NCBI RefSeq assembly: GCF_001547895.1
Contig: NZ_AP014627.1
Coordinates: 1,491,501-1,555,500 of the forward strand
Origin: Pseudomonas sp. Os17
Lineage (GTDB): Bacteria; Pseudomonadota; Gammaproteobacteria; Pseudomonadales; Pseudomonadaceae
DNA length: 64,000 nucleotides
Direction: 5' to 3'
This document shows, in pieces, positions 45,707 through 53,500 of the stretch. Position 1 is the first letter of the stretch. Each line of letters begins with the position of its first letter. The notes beneath the pieces were generated by a model, which was not told the origin of the DNA, did no database searches, and saw only the letters and a list, made by a program, of their open reading frames with translations. The translations under genes and the position numbers were made by a program.

Positions 45707-46710
45707 GCATGCCCCTGAACGTCATCACCGGGTTTCTCGGCAGTGGCAAGACCACCTTGCTCAATCGTCTGTTGCAGGACCAGAGCCTGGGCGACACGGC
45801 GTTGCTGATCAACGAGTTCGGCGATATCGGCATCGACCACCTGCTGGTGCAGGAGGTGGCGCCGGATACCGTGTTGCTGCCCAGCGGCTGTGTCTGCTGT
45901 TCGATCCGCGGCGAGTTGAAGGAGGCGCTGCTGGAGCTCCTGGCGCGGCGTAGTCGGGGCGAGGTTCCGGCCTTTCGCCGGGTGCTGCTGGAAACCACCG
46001 GGCTGGCCGACCCGGCCCCGATCCTGGCCACGGTGAACAACGATCCGCAGTTGCGTGGGCGGGTGCACATCGGCTTGCTGGTGACCCTGGTGGATGCCAG
46101 CCACGCGGCGTTGCAGGAGCGCCTGCATCCGGAGTGGCTGGCCCAGGTGGCGGCCGCGGACCGCTTGTTGCTGAGCAAGACCGACTGTGTCGACGAAGCG
46201 ACCCAGGCCGCCTTGCGTGAGCGTCTGCAACGGCTCAACCCCGGGGCGCCGCTGTTGCTGACCCGGCAGATCCGGAGCGGTGACCAGCTGTTGCTGGGCG
46301 AGGGGCTGCGCGGGGCGACGGCCGAGCGGGAGGTGGCGCGCTGGCAGTTGCAGCGGTCGTTGACGGTCGCCCCTGCGTCCCATGGCGCGGCGCAGGTGTG
46401 CAGCCTGGAGTTCGAGCAAGCGCTGGATTGGGTGGGCTTCGGGGTCTGGTTGTCGATGCTGCTAAGATGCCACGGCGAACGAATTCTGCGGGTGAAAGGA
46501 TTGCTCAACGTCAACGCCAGCCAGGCCCCCATCGTCATTCATGGCGTGCAGCATTGCCTGCATGCTCCCGTGCATCTGCCACGCTGGCCCAGTGCCGATC
46601 ATCGCTCGCGGCTGGTGTTTATCCTGCGCGGGCTTGAGCCCGAGCAACTGCGCCATTCCTTCGAGGTGTTCGCCCGCAGCTTCGCCCCGCTCGCCGGGGA
46701 GAGTGCCTGA
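45703..46710 (+). CDS. CobW/COG0523-family GTPase (metal chaperone type)
   Basis: 335 residues. P-loop GFLGSGKTTLLNRLL at residues 9-23, the metal motif GCVCC in LLPSGCVCCSIRGEL (CxCC), and LLSKTDCVD as the guanine-specificity loop; CobW C-terminal domain in the last 100 residues. Such proteins hand metal ions to specific enzymes. Its place after the imidase-like metalloenzyme suggests it serves that enzyme. Overlaps both neighbours by 1-4 bp. Confidence 0.92.
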   Translation: MSMPLNVITGFLGSGKTTLLNRLLQDQSLGDTALLINEFGDIGIDHLLVQEVAPDTVLLPSGCVCCSIRGELKEALLELLARRSRGEVPAFRRVLLETTGLADPAPILATVNNDPQLRGRVHIGLLVTLVDASHAALQERLHPEWLAQVAAADRLLLSKTDCVDEATQAALRERLQRLNPGAPLLLTRQIRSGDQLLLGEGLRGATAEREVARWQLQRSLTVAPASHGAAQVCSLEFEQALDWVGFGVWLSMLLRCHGERILRVKGLLNVNASQAPIVIHGVQHCLHAPVHLPRWPSADHRSRLVFILRGLEPEQLRHSFEVFARSFAPLAGESA

Positions 46711-47918
46711 TGGCCGCGACGCAACCGGTCACCCTGCGGGTACTGGGCACCTCGGTGACCCTGCTCGAATCCCTGCGGCTGCGTGCCGAACAGGACCTGG
46801 GCATTCGCCTGGTGTATCAGGTGCACGATGTGGAACAGGCCCAGCGCATCGCGGTGATGCAGCCGGACAGCTACGACCTCTACGACCAGTGGTTTCACAA
46901 CGTCGATTTCGTCTGGCCGGCCCAGGCGATCCAACCCATCGATACCCGGCGCATTGCCCTGTGGCACGAGATCAACGACCTGCCCAAGCGCGGACGCTTG
47001 TCCCCCAGCGATCGCCTGGGCAGTGGCAGCGTGCCCAGCGAGCGGCTCTACGTGCAGCACGACGGCAGCCTGGGCAGCACGGTCAGCGAGCGCATCAGCA
47101 TGCTGCCGCTGACCCACAACGCCGACAGTTTTGCCTACCGCCCGGAGCGCCTGCCGGCCGGGTTCAGCAGCGCCAACGAAAGCTGGGGCTGGCTGCTGGA
47201 GCCGGCCTGGAGCGGGCGCATCGCCTTGCAGAGCGACGCCGCGATCGGTGCCCTGGATGCCGCCCTGGCAGTGCAGGGCTGTGGCCTGGAGTCGTTCAAG
47301 GACATCGGCAACCTGAGCATCGAGGAGATCGACCGGCTGGCACAGATCCTGGTACGCAAGCAGCGTGAAGGGCATTTCGCCGCGTTCTGGTCGGACGACG
47401 AAGAAGCCGCGCAACTGATGCTCAGCCCGCGCATCGATATCCAGAGCCTGTGGTCGCCGACCCTGATGCGCCTGCACCGCGCCGGGGTCAAATACCGTCT
47501 GGCGGTGCCGCGGGAGGGCTACCGCGCCTGGTTCGGCGGCCTGTCGTTGTCGCGCCATGCCCAGGGCGCGGTGCTGGACGCGGCCTACGCCTATCTCAAC
47601 TGGTGGCTGTCGGGCTGGCCCGGAGCGGTGATGGCGCGCCAGGGCTACTACATCGGCAACCCGGCGCGTACCCGTGATCACCTGAGCAGCGCCGAGTGGG
47701 ATTACTGGTACGCCGGCAAGCCGGCCCGGGAGGAGTTGCCGGGCAGCGATGGCGCGCCGCTGATCGAGATCGGCGAGACTCGCGACGGCGGTTCCTACCC
47801 GCAGCGCATGGGGCACATCGCGGTGTGGAACTCGGTGATGGACGAGCACAACTACCTGGTGCGGCGCTGGGGCGATTTCCTCCGGGCGGGCCGGGCGGCG
47901 GGCCGCGGCAAAGGCTGA
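46710..47918 (+). CDS. extracellular-solute-binding-like protein without a signal peptide
   Basis: 402 residues. Periplasmic-binding-protein fold of the spermidine/putrescine type (PotD/F-like): VTLRVLGTSVTLLESLRLRAEQDLGIRLVYQVHD, PDSYDLYDQWFHNVDFVWPAQAIQPIDT, MLPLTHNADSFAY, and AYAYLNWWLSGWPGAVMARQGYYIGNP. There is no hydrophobic leader: the mature domain begins at once. No ABC permease or ATPase gene is near. A cytoplasmic sensor or an enzyme accessory is therefore as likely as a transport protein. Overlaps cobW by 1 bp. Confidence 0.82.
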   Translation: MAATQPVTLRVLGTSVTLLESLRLRAEQDLGIRLVYQVHDVEQAQRIAVMQPDSYDLYDQWFHNVDFVWPAQAIQPIDTRRIALWHEINDLPKRGRLSPSDRLGSGSVPSERLYVQHDGSLGSTVSERISMLPLTHNADSFAYRPERLPAGFSSANESWGWLLEPAWSGRIALQSDAAIGALDAALAVQGCGLESFKDIGNLSIEEIDRLAQILVRKQREGHFAAFWSDDEEAAQLMLSPRIDIQSLWSPTLMRLHRAGVKYRLAVPREGYRAWFGGLSLSRHAQGAVLDAAYAYLNWWLSGWPGAVMARQGYYIGNPARTRDHLSSAEWDYWYAGKPAREELPGSDGAPLIEIGETRDGGSYPQRMGHIAVWNSVMDEHNYLVRRWGDFLRAGRAAGRGKG

Positions 47919-47921
47919 GGA

Positions 47922-48542
47922 CTAGAGCCCCAGGCGCGCCAGCTGGCGCAGGTCGGCGATCACCGCCGGGTTGCCGCCTTCGAGCACGTCCAGGCGCATT
48001 TGCGCAATCAGCGATTTCAGCAGCTCGGTCTGGGTCATCCGGGTGGCTTGCAGCAGGCGCGCGAGATCCTCGGCCACATAGTGGTTGACCTTCAGCGACA
48101 GGCGTTTCATGGCCGGCACGGCCGGCAACTGGCGGGCCTCGGCCTGTTCGGCCAGGTACGCGGCGAAGCTCTCATGCACCTGCTTCAGGGAAGACGCCGG
48201 AGGAGCGCTGAAGTAGTAGCTGAAGAACAGTTTGCGCATCTGCACCCCGGCGTCTTCGGCCACCGAGTGCAGCGCCGCATCCAGCACATCGAGGTAGACC
48301 GCCGGCAGCCGCGCCTCGATGGAGGTCAATGACTGCTTGCGGGCTTCCTTGATCGCCGGCGTCGACTGGGGCGGGATGGCCACCACCGTGGCGCACAGGT
48401 CGCAGACCCCCACCAGGACCTCCCGGGCCTGGCCGTTGCCGTCGCTGAAAGGGACGTCGCGGCGGGTGTAGGTGATGCCCACGACCTGTTGGCAATGCTC
48501 ACAAAGCGCCTTGCCCCGGTCGCCCTGCAGATAGAGTTTCAT
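47922..48542 (-). CDS. YgiT-type zinc-finger protein, putative antitoxin
   Basis: 206 residues. Two CxxC pairs (C14, C17 and C47, C50) form a YgiT/MqsA-like N-terminal zinc finger. A long helical part follows; the last 60 residues (RLSLKVNHYVAEDLARLLQATRMTQTELLKSLIAQMRLDVL) look like a DNA-binding ribbon-helix-helix or HTH region. Placed 9 bp after the small gene 48552-48842, toxin-first as in mqsRA. Longer than MqsA (about 130). Function as an antitoxin is inference. Confidence 0.68.
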   Translation of the reverse strand: MKLYLQGDRGKALCEHCQQVVGITYTRRDVPFSDGNGQAREVLVGVCDLCATVVAIPPQSTPAIKEARKQSLTSIEARLPAVYLDVLDAALHSVAEDAGVQMRKLFFSYYFSAPPASSLKQVHESFAAYLAEQAEARQLPAVPAMKRLSLKVNHYVAEDLARLLQATRMTQTELLKSLIAQMRLDVLEGGNPAVIADLRQLARLGL

Positions 48543-48551
48543 GGGTTGCCC

Positions 48552-48842
48552 TCATCGGTGAACGCTGATGAACCAGGTTTCTGGCTCGATAAAGTAGAAC
48601 TTGATGTACCAGCCCGCCTTCTTCAGCACATGGACGGCAAGGTCCGGGACGCTGTGGTGGGCACTGCAATGGTGGTCGGTGCCCTTGCAGGCGCCGATGA
48701 CCTCGATCAGTTGGCCCGCCGAAACCTCGCCAGTGGCCAGCAGGTTCTTGACCTCGATCGAACCGCGCGCGGCATGCAGATAGTTGCCGCTTTGTAGTGC
48801 ATTGATCAGGTCCCGCCTGACCTTCCTGAAGCCTCTGTCCAT
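48552..48842 (-). CDS. small DUF4258-like protein, putative toxin of the pair
   Basis: 96 residues. The middle and end (IEVIGACKGTDHHCSAHH, VHVLKKAGWYIKFYFIEPETWFISVHR) resemble small RelE/MqsR-fold proteins of the DUF4258 type: alpha/beta with a final strand pair. It precedes the zinc-finger gene by 9 bp. Together they look like a two-gene toxin-antitoxin module, but the pair's activity is not shown by sequence alone. Confidence 0.6.
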   Translation of the reverse strand: MDRGFRKVRRDLINALQSGNYLHAARGSIEVKNLLATGEVSAGQLIEVIGACKGTDHHCSAHHSVPDLAVHVLKKAGWYIKFYFIEPETWFISVHR

Positions 48843-49052
48843 GATGCGTTCTCGGTTGTACGACAGTCATCGTACATAATCAATGGGACGTTGACTGAAA
48901 GTGCCCAACGGCCTTTCAGCGGTGTTCAGGGGGGAGTCGATCTTAGCCCGGCAGGCGCGGGCGGCAGGGTCGGGTTAATGGCTTGCAATACATCGGTGAT
49001 GGCCAACGGCTGGCCTGCTGCGGTGCGTCCGATGCACCGCAGCCAGTGGCCG

Positions 49053-51614
49053 TCAGAAGAAGCGGGTCACGCTGATCTTGGCGTTGCGTCCGACGCTGTA
49101 GGCGTTGTCGCCGCTGAGGGCCGGGCGGTAGTCGCGGTTGAACATGTTATCCAGGGTGAAGTTGACTTCGGTGCCCTTGAGGTAGGCCTGCTGGGGCTTC
49201 CAGTTGGCGAACAGGCCCTGCACGTTGTAGCGGTCATTGCCGTACTGGTCCCAGTAGGAGTCGCCCAGGCTGCTGGCCGGGCCACTGGGGTATTTGTCGC
49301 TGGGCAGGCGGTCGGTCTGGCGCACCCACTGGCCCTGCCAGCCGACCTGGGCATCCCACTGGGGAATCTTCACTCCCAGGGTCGCCACCCATTTGCGCGG
49401 CGGAATGTCCCGAGCCCAGACGTTCGGCCCCCAGGGGTTGGTGTAGGCGCCCTGGTGCTTGCCGGTGATCCAGGAGTAGGACAGGGCGCCGAACAGGTAG
49501 CTGGAGTCGTAGTAGCTTTCGACTTCGAAGCCCTTGATGGTCAGGTCGCCGATGTTGCGATACACCGACATCGGCGACCCCTTGCACACCTGGGCGATGC
49601 TCTTGCCGGTGCTCAGTTGTTCCGCGCAGCCGATCCCGGTGGCCTTGAGAATCTCGTTGCTGATCTTGTTCTGGAACACCGTGGTGCGGATCTGCAGGTT
49701 GTCGTTGTCGGCCAGCACCTTGGAGAAGTTGTGGAGGGTCCCCGCGCGCAACGCGGTGATGCGCTCCGGGTCCAGGTTGCGGCTGGTGGCCGAGCGGGTG
49801 CTGCCGGGGGCCTGCACTTCGTACTGCTCGTCGATGACCGGTGCGCGCCAGGTCTTGCTGTAGTCGGCGAACAGCGCCAGGTTCGGATTGACGTTCCAGA
49901 ACGCCGACAGCCGTGGCGACCAGCCGGTGTAGGTCTTGTCGCCGTAGTCATGGCCGTCCTTGGGGTTGGTGCTGTTGTACAGCGGCGCGTCGTTTTCCTG
50001 GCCACGGTTGCGCACATGGTCGTAGCGCAGCGACGGGGTCAGGGTGAAGTCCCCCAGGGTCACCGCGTCCTGGATGTAGAAGGCGTTGTTGTCGACCTTG
50101 CCATGGGGCATGAACCCCGGCTGGTAGTGGCCGTAGTTGTACTTGGGCACTTCGTAGGTCTTGCCCGGCATCCACATGTCCACCTCGCGGGTGTGTTTGC
50201 GGATCTGCGTGCCGAGGGTCAGGGCATGGTCCAGGGAACCGGTGCTGAAGCGGCTGATGTTGGTCACTTCGAGGATCTTGTCCTCGTAGCCCACGGTGAT
50301 CTTGCGACCGCCGGTGACCGGTTGATAGAAAGCGGTCGGGCCGCGTTCGTCGGTCTGATCGGTCGTGGAATTGGAGTACTGGACCTTGAGATCGATCCAG
50401 GGGTTGTCCACCGGCTGGTACTCGTACTTGGTCAGCCAGGTGGTGTCGATGGTGTTGCGCTGGGCCAGGTAGCGCTTGGTGGCGCCGTCGTAGCCGTACT
50501 TGTCGATGTTGGCCTTGCTGGGGGGCGCCGGGTAACTCTTGGCCGAGAAGGGCGCCCAGATGTCGCTGTCGGAGCGCATGTAGCTCAGGCCCAGGCGCTG
50601 CTCGTCGGTCAGTTGCATGTTGAACTTGAACAGCTCGCCTTCCAGGTCCTGGGCGGTGTTGGGCTGGCGCTTGGGGTTGATCAGGTATTCATTGCGCGGG
50701 TCGGGAACGGAGCTGGCCAGCTTCATGTCGTCGCCGTCGCGCTTGGTCCAGTAGGCCAGGGCATCGAAACGATGATCGTCGGAACGGCCATACACCGCCG
50801 AGGTGTAGGCCTGTTGATGGTCGTTGCTGCTGTAGCCGTACTTGACCATGGCGCCTGCGTTGTGCCCGTCCTGCAACAGGTCCGGGGCGTCCTTGGTTTC
50901 GGTGTGCACGGTGCCGCCGAAACCGCCGTTGCCGGTCTTGGGCGAGTGCGGGCCCTTTTCCACTTCCACCCGCCGGATCAGTTCCGGCTCGATGAAAATC
51001 ACTCCCTGCTGGTAGCGCTCAAAGCCGCTCTTGGTGGCGCCGTCGACGGTGATCGGCACGTCCTCGGCGTCCCCCAGGCCCCAGATGTTGATGGTCTGGC
51101 CGCCGGGTTTCAGCGAGCCGCCGAGGCTGACGCCGGGCAGGGTGTCGATCAGGCTGACCACGTTGTTGGACTGGTGGCGATCGATTTCCGCCTGGTTCAG
51201 GGTCGAGCGGCCGACACTGGCGGCGTCGACCTCGGTGCCGTTGCCGATCACGCTCATGGCCCCCAGTTGCAGGGCCGAGCCGCTGCTGACGCTGGTTTCG
51301 GCGGGGCGCACGACGTAGGTGTTGTCGACCTTCAGCAGATTGAACGGGCCGCCCTGGAGCAGGCTGCGGATCGCCTCTTCGGGGCTGAAGTCCCCCTGCA
51401 GGGCCGGTGCCTTGGCGTTGCGCAGCAATTGCTCATCGAACAGCAACTGGATCTTCGCCTGCTGGGCGACCTGACTCAGGGACGCGGCCAGGGGCTGCGC
51501 CGGCAACTGGAAATGCAACGGCCCGGCCTGGACCTGCAGGCTGAAGGCCAGGCAGGCGGCGAGCAGGGTTGGGCGGGTACGGACTAACGGAACAGGCAAG
51601 AACGCGCGAAACAT
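49053..51614 (-). CDS. TonB-dependent receptor with N-terminal signalling (STN) domain, probable heme/hemophore type
   Basis: 853 residues. Signal peptide about 1-30, STN (secretin/TonB short) domain about 35-110 (LHFQLPAQPLAASLSQVAQQAKIQLLFDEQLL), plug domain from about 130, and a 22-strand barrel ending NAKISVTRFF with a final aromatic. The barrel strings (YSKTWRAPVIDEQYEV, RNLDPERITALRAGTLHNF) recall heme/hemophore receptors of the HasR type. The STN domain signals to the FecR-type protein encoded next door. No hasA hemophore gene is in sight, so the ligand stays open. Confidence 0.88.
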   Translation of the reverse strand: MFRAFLPVPLVRTRPTLLAACLAFSLQVQAGPLHFQLPAQPLAASLSQVAQQAKIQLLFDEQLLRNAKAPALQGDFSPEEAIRSLLQGGPFNLLKVDNTYVVRPAETSVSSGSALQLGAMSVIGNGTEVDAASVGRSTLNQAEIDRHQSNNVVSLIDTLPGVSLGGSLKPGGQTINIWGLGDAEDVPITVDGATKSGFERYQQGVIFIEPELIRRVEVEKGPHSPKTGNGGFGGTVHTETKDAPDLLQDGHNAGAMVKYGYSSNDHQQAYTSAVYGRSDDHRFDALAYWTKRDGDDMKLASSVPDPRNEYLINPKRQPNTAQDLEGELFKFNMQLTDEQRLGLSYMRSDSDIWAPFSAKSYPAPPSKANIDKYGYDGATKRYLAQRNTIDTTWLTKYEYQPVDNPWIDLKVQYSNSTTDQTDERGPTAFYQPVTGGRKITVGYEDKILEVTNISRFSTGSLDHALTLGTQIRKHTREVDMWMPGKTYEVPKYNYGHYQPGFMPHGKVDNNAFYIQDAVTLGDFTLTPSLRYDHVRNRGQENDAPLYNSTNPKDGHDYGDKTYTGWSPRLSAFWNVNPNLALFADYSKTWRAPVIDEQYEVQAPGSTRSATSRNLDPERITALRAGTLHNFSKVLADNDNLQIRTTVFQNKISNEILKATGIGCAEQLSTGKSIAQVCKGSPMSVYRNIGDLTIKGFEVESYYDSSYLFGALSYSWITGKHQGAYTNPWGPNVWARDIPPRKWVATLGVKIPQWDAQVGWQGQWVRQTDRLPSDKYPSGPASSLGDSYWDQYGNDRYNVQGLFANWKPQQAYLKGTEVNFTLDNMFNRDYRPALSGDNAYSVGRNAKISVTRFF

Positions 51615-51733
51615 GACATCCCCCAGAGCGGCTTAAAGGCCAGAAAGGCGCTGCGGACAGAGCGCAGACAGGAGGAAGACGCGGCAGTGAAAAAATACCT
51701 CATATGCGAATGCAAAATATTCTCATGTATTGC

Positions 51734-52696
51734 TCAGCGGGCTTCGATCTTCAACTGACCGTCGGCCTGGACCCGGGTTTTCACCGGAATCAGGGCGGGC
51801 AGGGCCTTGACCAGGGCATCCGGGTCGTTGACGTCGAGGTTGCCGGACACCTTGTAGGCGCCGATGGAGCCCTCGGCCAGTTGCACCGGCTGCCGCCGAT
51901 AGAGGTTCAGCTCGTCCACCAGGCTGGCCAGGTCGCGGTTGCGAAAGGCCAGGCGCCCGCTGCGCCAGTCGGCCACTTCGTCGCGGTCCAGGGACTGTTG
52001 GCGCAAGGTGCCTTGGTGCAGGTCGTAGACCGCCTGCTGCCGGGCCCCCAGCAGGGTCAGTTCCCCGGGCTTGCCGTCCGGGCTGAATGCCACCTGGCCG
52101 TGGGCCACGCTGACTACCAACTGGCGCTGACCGCGGCGCACGTCAAATGCGGTGCCCACCACCCGGACCTTGGCCGCACCGCTGTGCACCCACAGCGGGC
52201 GCTCCTGGTCGGCGGCGACCTCCAGGTACAGCTGGCCCTGCTGCAGGTAGATATCCCGTTGCCGGGCGCTGAAATCCACCTTCACCTGAGTATTGGCATT
52301 GACGTAGAGGGTGCTGCCGTCCGGCAGCTTGAAGGCTCGGGCGCCCTGTTCCTGTGCCGCGATCTGCTGCCGGTAAGGCGCCTGGGGTGTCCCCAGGTTG
52401 AGCGCCAGCACCGCGCACAGCACCGCGGCCGCCGCTGCCAGGGCCGGCCGCCAGAGCGGCGTCTTGCGCCGGGGGAGCGGTACGGGGCGGTTCAGCTGCT
52501 GCAACTGCGCCAGATCGACCCACAACTGCTCGAACTCGGCATAGGCCCGGGCATGGGCCGGTTCACTGATCCAGCTGTCGAACGCCTTGCGCGTGGCCCG
52601 GTCCGGATCATTGCGGTTACGGGCGAACCAACTGGCGGCCTGGGCATCGATCTGCTCGCTGTCGAGGTCGTCCTGGGGGCCGGAAAAGCGGGTCAT
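51734..52696 (-). CDS. FecR-family anti-sigma regulator
   Basis: 320 residues. N-terminal DUF4880-type helix (EQIDAQAASWFARNRNDPDRATRKAFDSWISEPAHARAYAEFEQLW) for sigma binding in the cytoplasm, one membrane helix at about residues 85-101, and a periplasmic FecR domain (ARAFKLPDGSTLYVNANTQVKVDFSARQRDIYLQQGQLYLEV). Transmits the receptor signal to the sigma factor. Overlaps the sigma gene by 4 bp. Confidence 0.92.
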   Translation of the reverse strand: MTRFSGPQDDLDSEQIDAQAASWFARNRNDPDRATRKAFDSWISEPAHARAYAEFEQLWVDLAQLQQLNRPVPLPRRKTPLWRPALAAAAAVLCAVLALNLGTPQAPYRQQIAAQEQGARAFKLPDGSTLYVNANTQVKVDFSARQRDIYLQQGQLYLEVAADQERPLWVHSGAAKVRVVGTAFDVRRGQRQLVVSVAHGQVAFSPDGKPGELTLLGARQQAVYDLHQGTLRQQSLDRDEVADWRSGRLAFRNRDLASLVDELNLYRRQPVQLAEGSIGAYKVSGNLDVNDPDALVKALPALIPVKTRVQADGQLKIEAR

Positions 52697-53241
52697 TCAG
52701 GCTGCTCCTTGCCATTTTCTCGTTGTAGGTGTTGCTTGCAATGCAGCAGGGCAAAGGCGATGTGTTTCTCCACCATGCTCACGGAAATCCCCATGCGCTC
52801 GGCGATCTGCGTCTGGCTCAGCCCCTCGAAGCGGTGCAGCATAAGGGCTTCGCGGCGCCGCGGCGAGAGCTGGGCGAGGACTTCTTTCAATTGTTCCAGG
52901 CGTTGCAGGCGCTGGGCGGCGGGCAGTGGCTCGTGCTGTTCGTCGGCCAGGGGCTCAGTGTCCAAGCCTGACTCGGGATGGACCTGGTGATGCACCCTGG
53001 AGCGCACCTGCTGGCGCCGCCAATGATCGCGCAGCAGGTTGCGTGCCATCTGGAACAGGAAGGCCCGGGGCTGTTCGACCTGGTCCCGGTCCCGGTAGTC
53101 GAGCCATTGGGTGAACACGTCCTGGGTCATGTCCGCCGCGTCGCTGGCGTTGTCCGTGCGTTTGCGCAAGAAATGCAGGATGTCCGCATAGAACCCGCGG
53201 ACAGAGTCCGCCAGTGCAGAGTCGGGCTTGGAGCGAGACAT
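52693..53241 (-). CDS. ECF sigma factor (FecI-like)
   Basis: 182 residues from ATG 53241, preceded by AAGGATAT; an in-frame start 30 bp upstream has no site. Sigma region 2 (DAADMTQDVFTQWLDY, PRAFLFQMARNLLRDHWRR) and region 4 (LAQLSPRRREALMLHRFEGLSQTQIAERMGISVSMVEKHIAFAL) are both present. It would turn on the TonB receptor gene when the receptor is loaded. Divergent region upstream carries a Fur-like site. Confidence 0.93.
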   Translation of the reverse strand: MSRSKPDSALADSVRGFYADILHFLRKRTDNASDAADMTQDVFTQWLDYRDRDQVEQPRAFLFQMARNLLRDHWRRQQVRSRVHHQVHPESGLDTEPLADEQHEPLPAAQRLQRLEQLKEVLAQLSPRRREALMLHRFEGLSQTQIAERMGISVSMVEKHIAFALLHCKQHLQRENGKEQPE

Positions 53242-53283
53242 GGATATCCTTCTTGACGACGCGGTGAGCACAAGGTCGCGAAT

Positions 53284-53302
53284 GATATCGAGAATTATTG
53301 CT
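53284..53302. promoter_or_regulatory. Fur-box-like sequence upstream of the ECF sigma gene
   Basis: GATATCGAGAATTATTGCT matches the 19-bp Fur consensus GATAATGATAATCATTATC at 12 positions. Position about 43-60 bp before the sigma start and the iron-uptake context support it. Iron repression by Fur is the expected control. Confidence 0.5.
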
Positions 53303-53360
53303 ATTTGTCACTTTGGCAGAGTGACGATCAACCGGCACCGCCTACGCGTCCGAAATACCC

Positions 53361-53493
53361 CTCCTCGCAGGAGCGGGCTTGCAGCGAAGGCGACCTTGCG
53401 AGCGATGCCAGGCTTGCGGCCTCTTCGCCGGCAAGCCGGCTCCTACAAGAGGAAGCAGGCCTGTAGGAGCTGGCGTGCCAGCGAAAGCCCCCT
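53361..53493. repeat. REP/BIME cluster between the sigma gene and the rhodanese gene
   Basis: Three REP arms: GGAGCGGGCTTGCAGCGAAGG, CTTCGCCGGCAAGCCGGCTCC, and GTAGGAGCTGGCGTGCCAGCG. Two are in opposite orientation. Between divergent and convergent transcription units. Confidence 0.82.
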
Positions 53494-53500
53494 CTAAGGC

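Noticed and set aside
48891..51587. An 898-residue open frame antisense to the TonB receptor gene.
   Set aside because: The receptor frame has signal peptide, STN, plug and barrel motifs; the antisense frame has none and shows reverse-complement composition.
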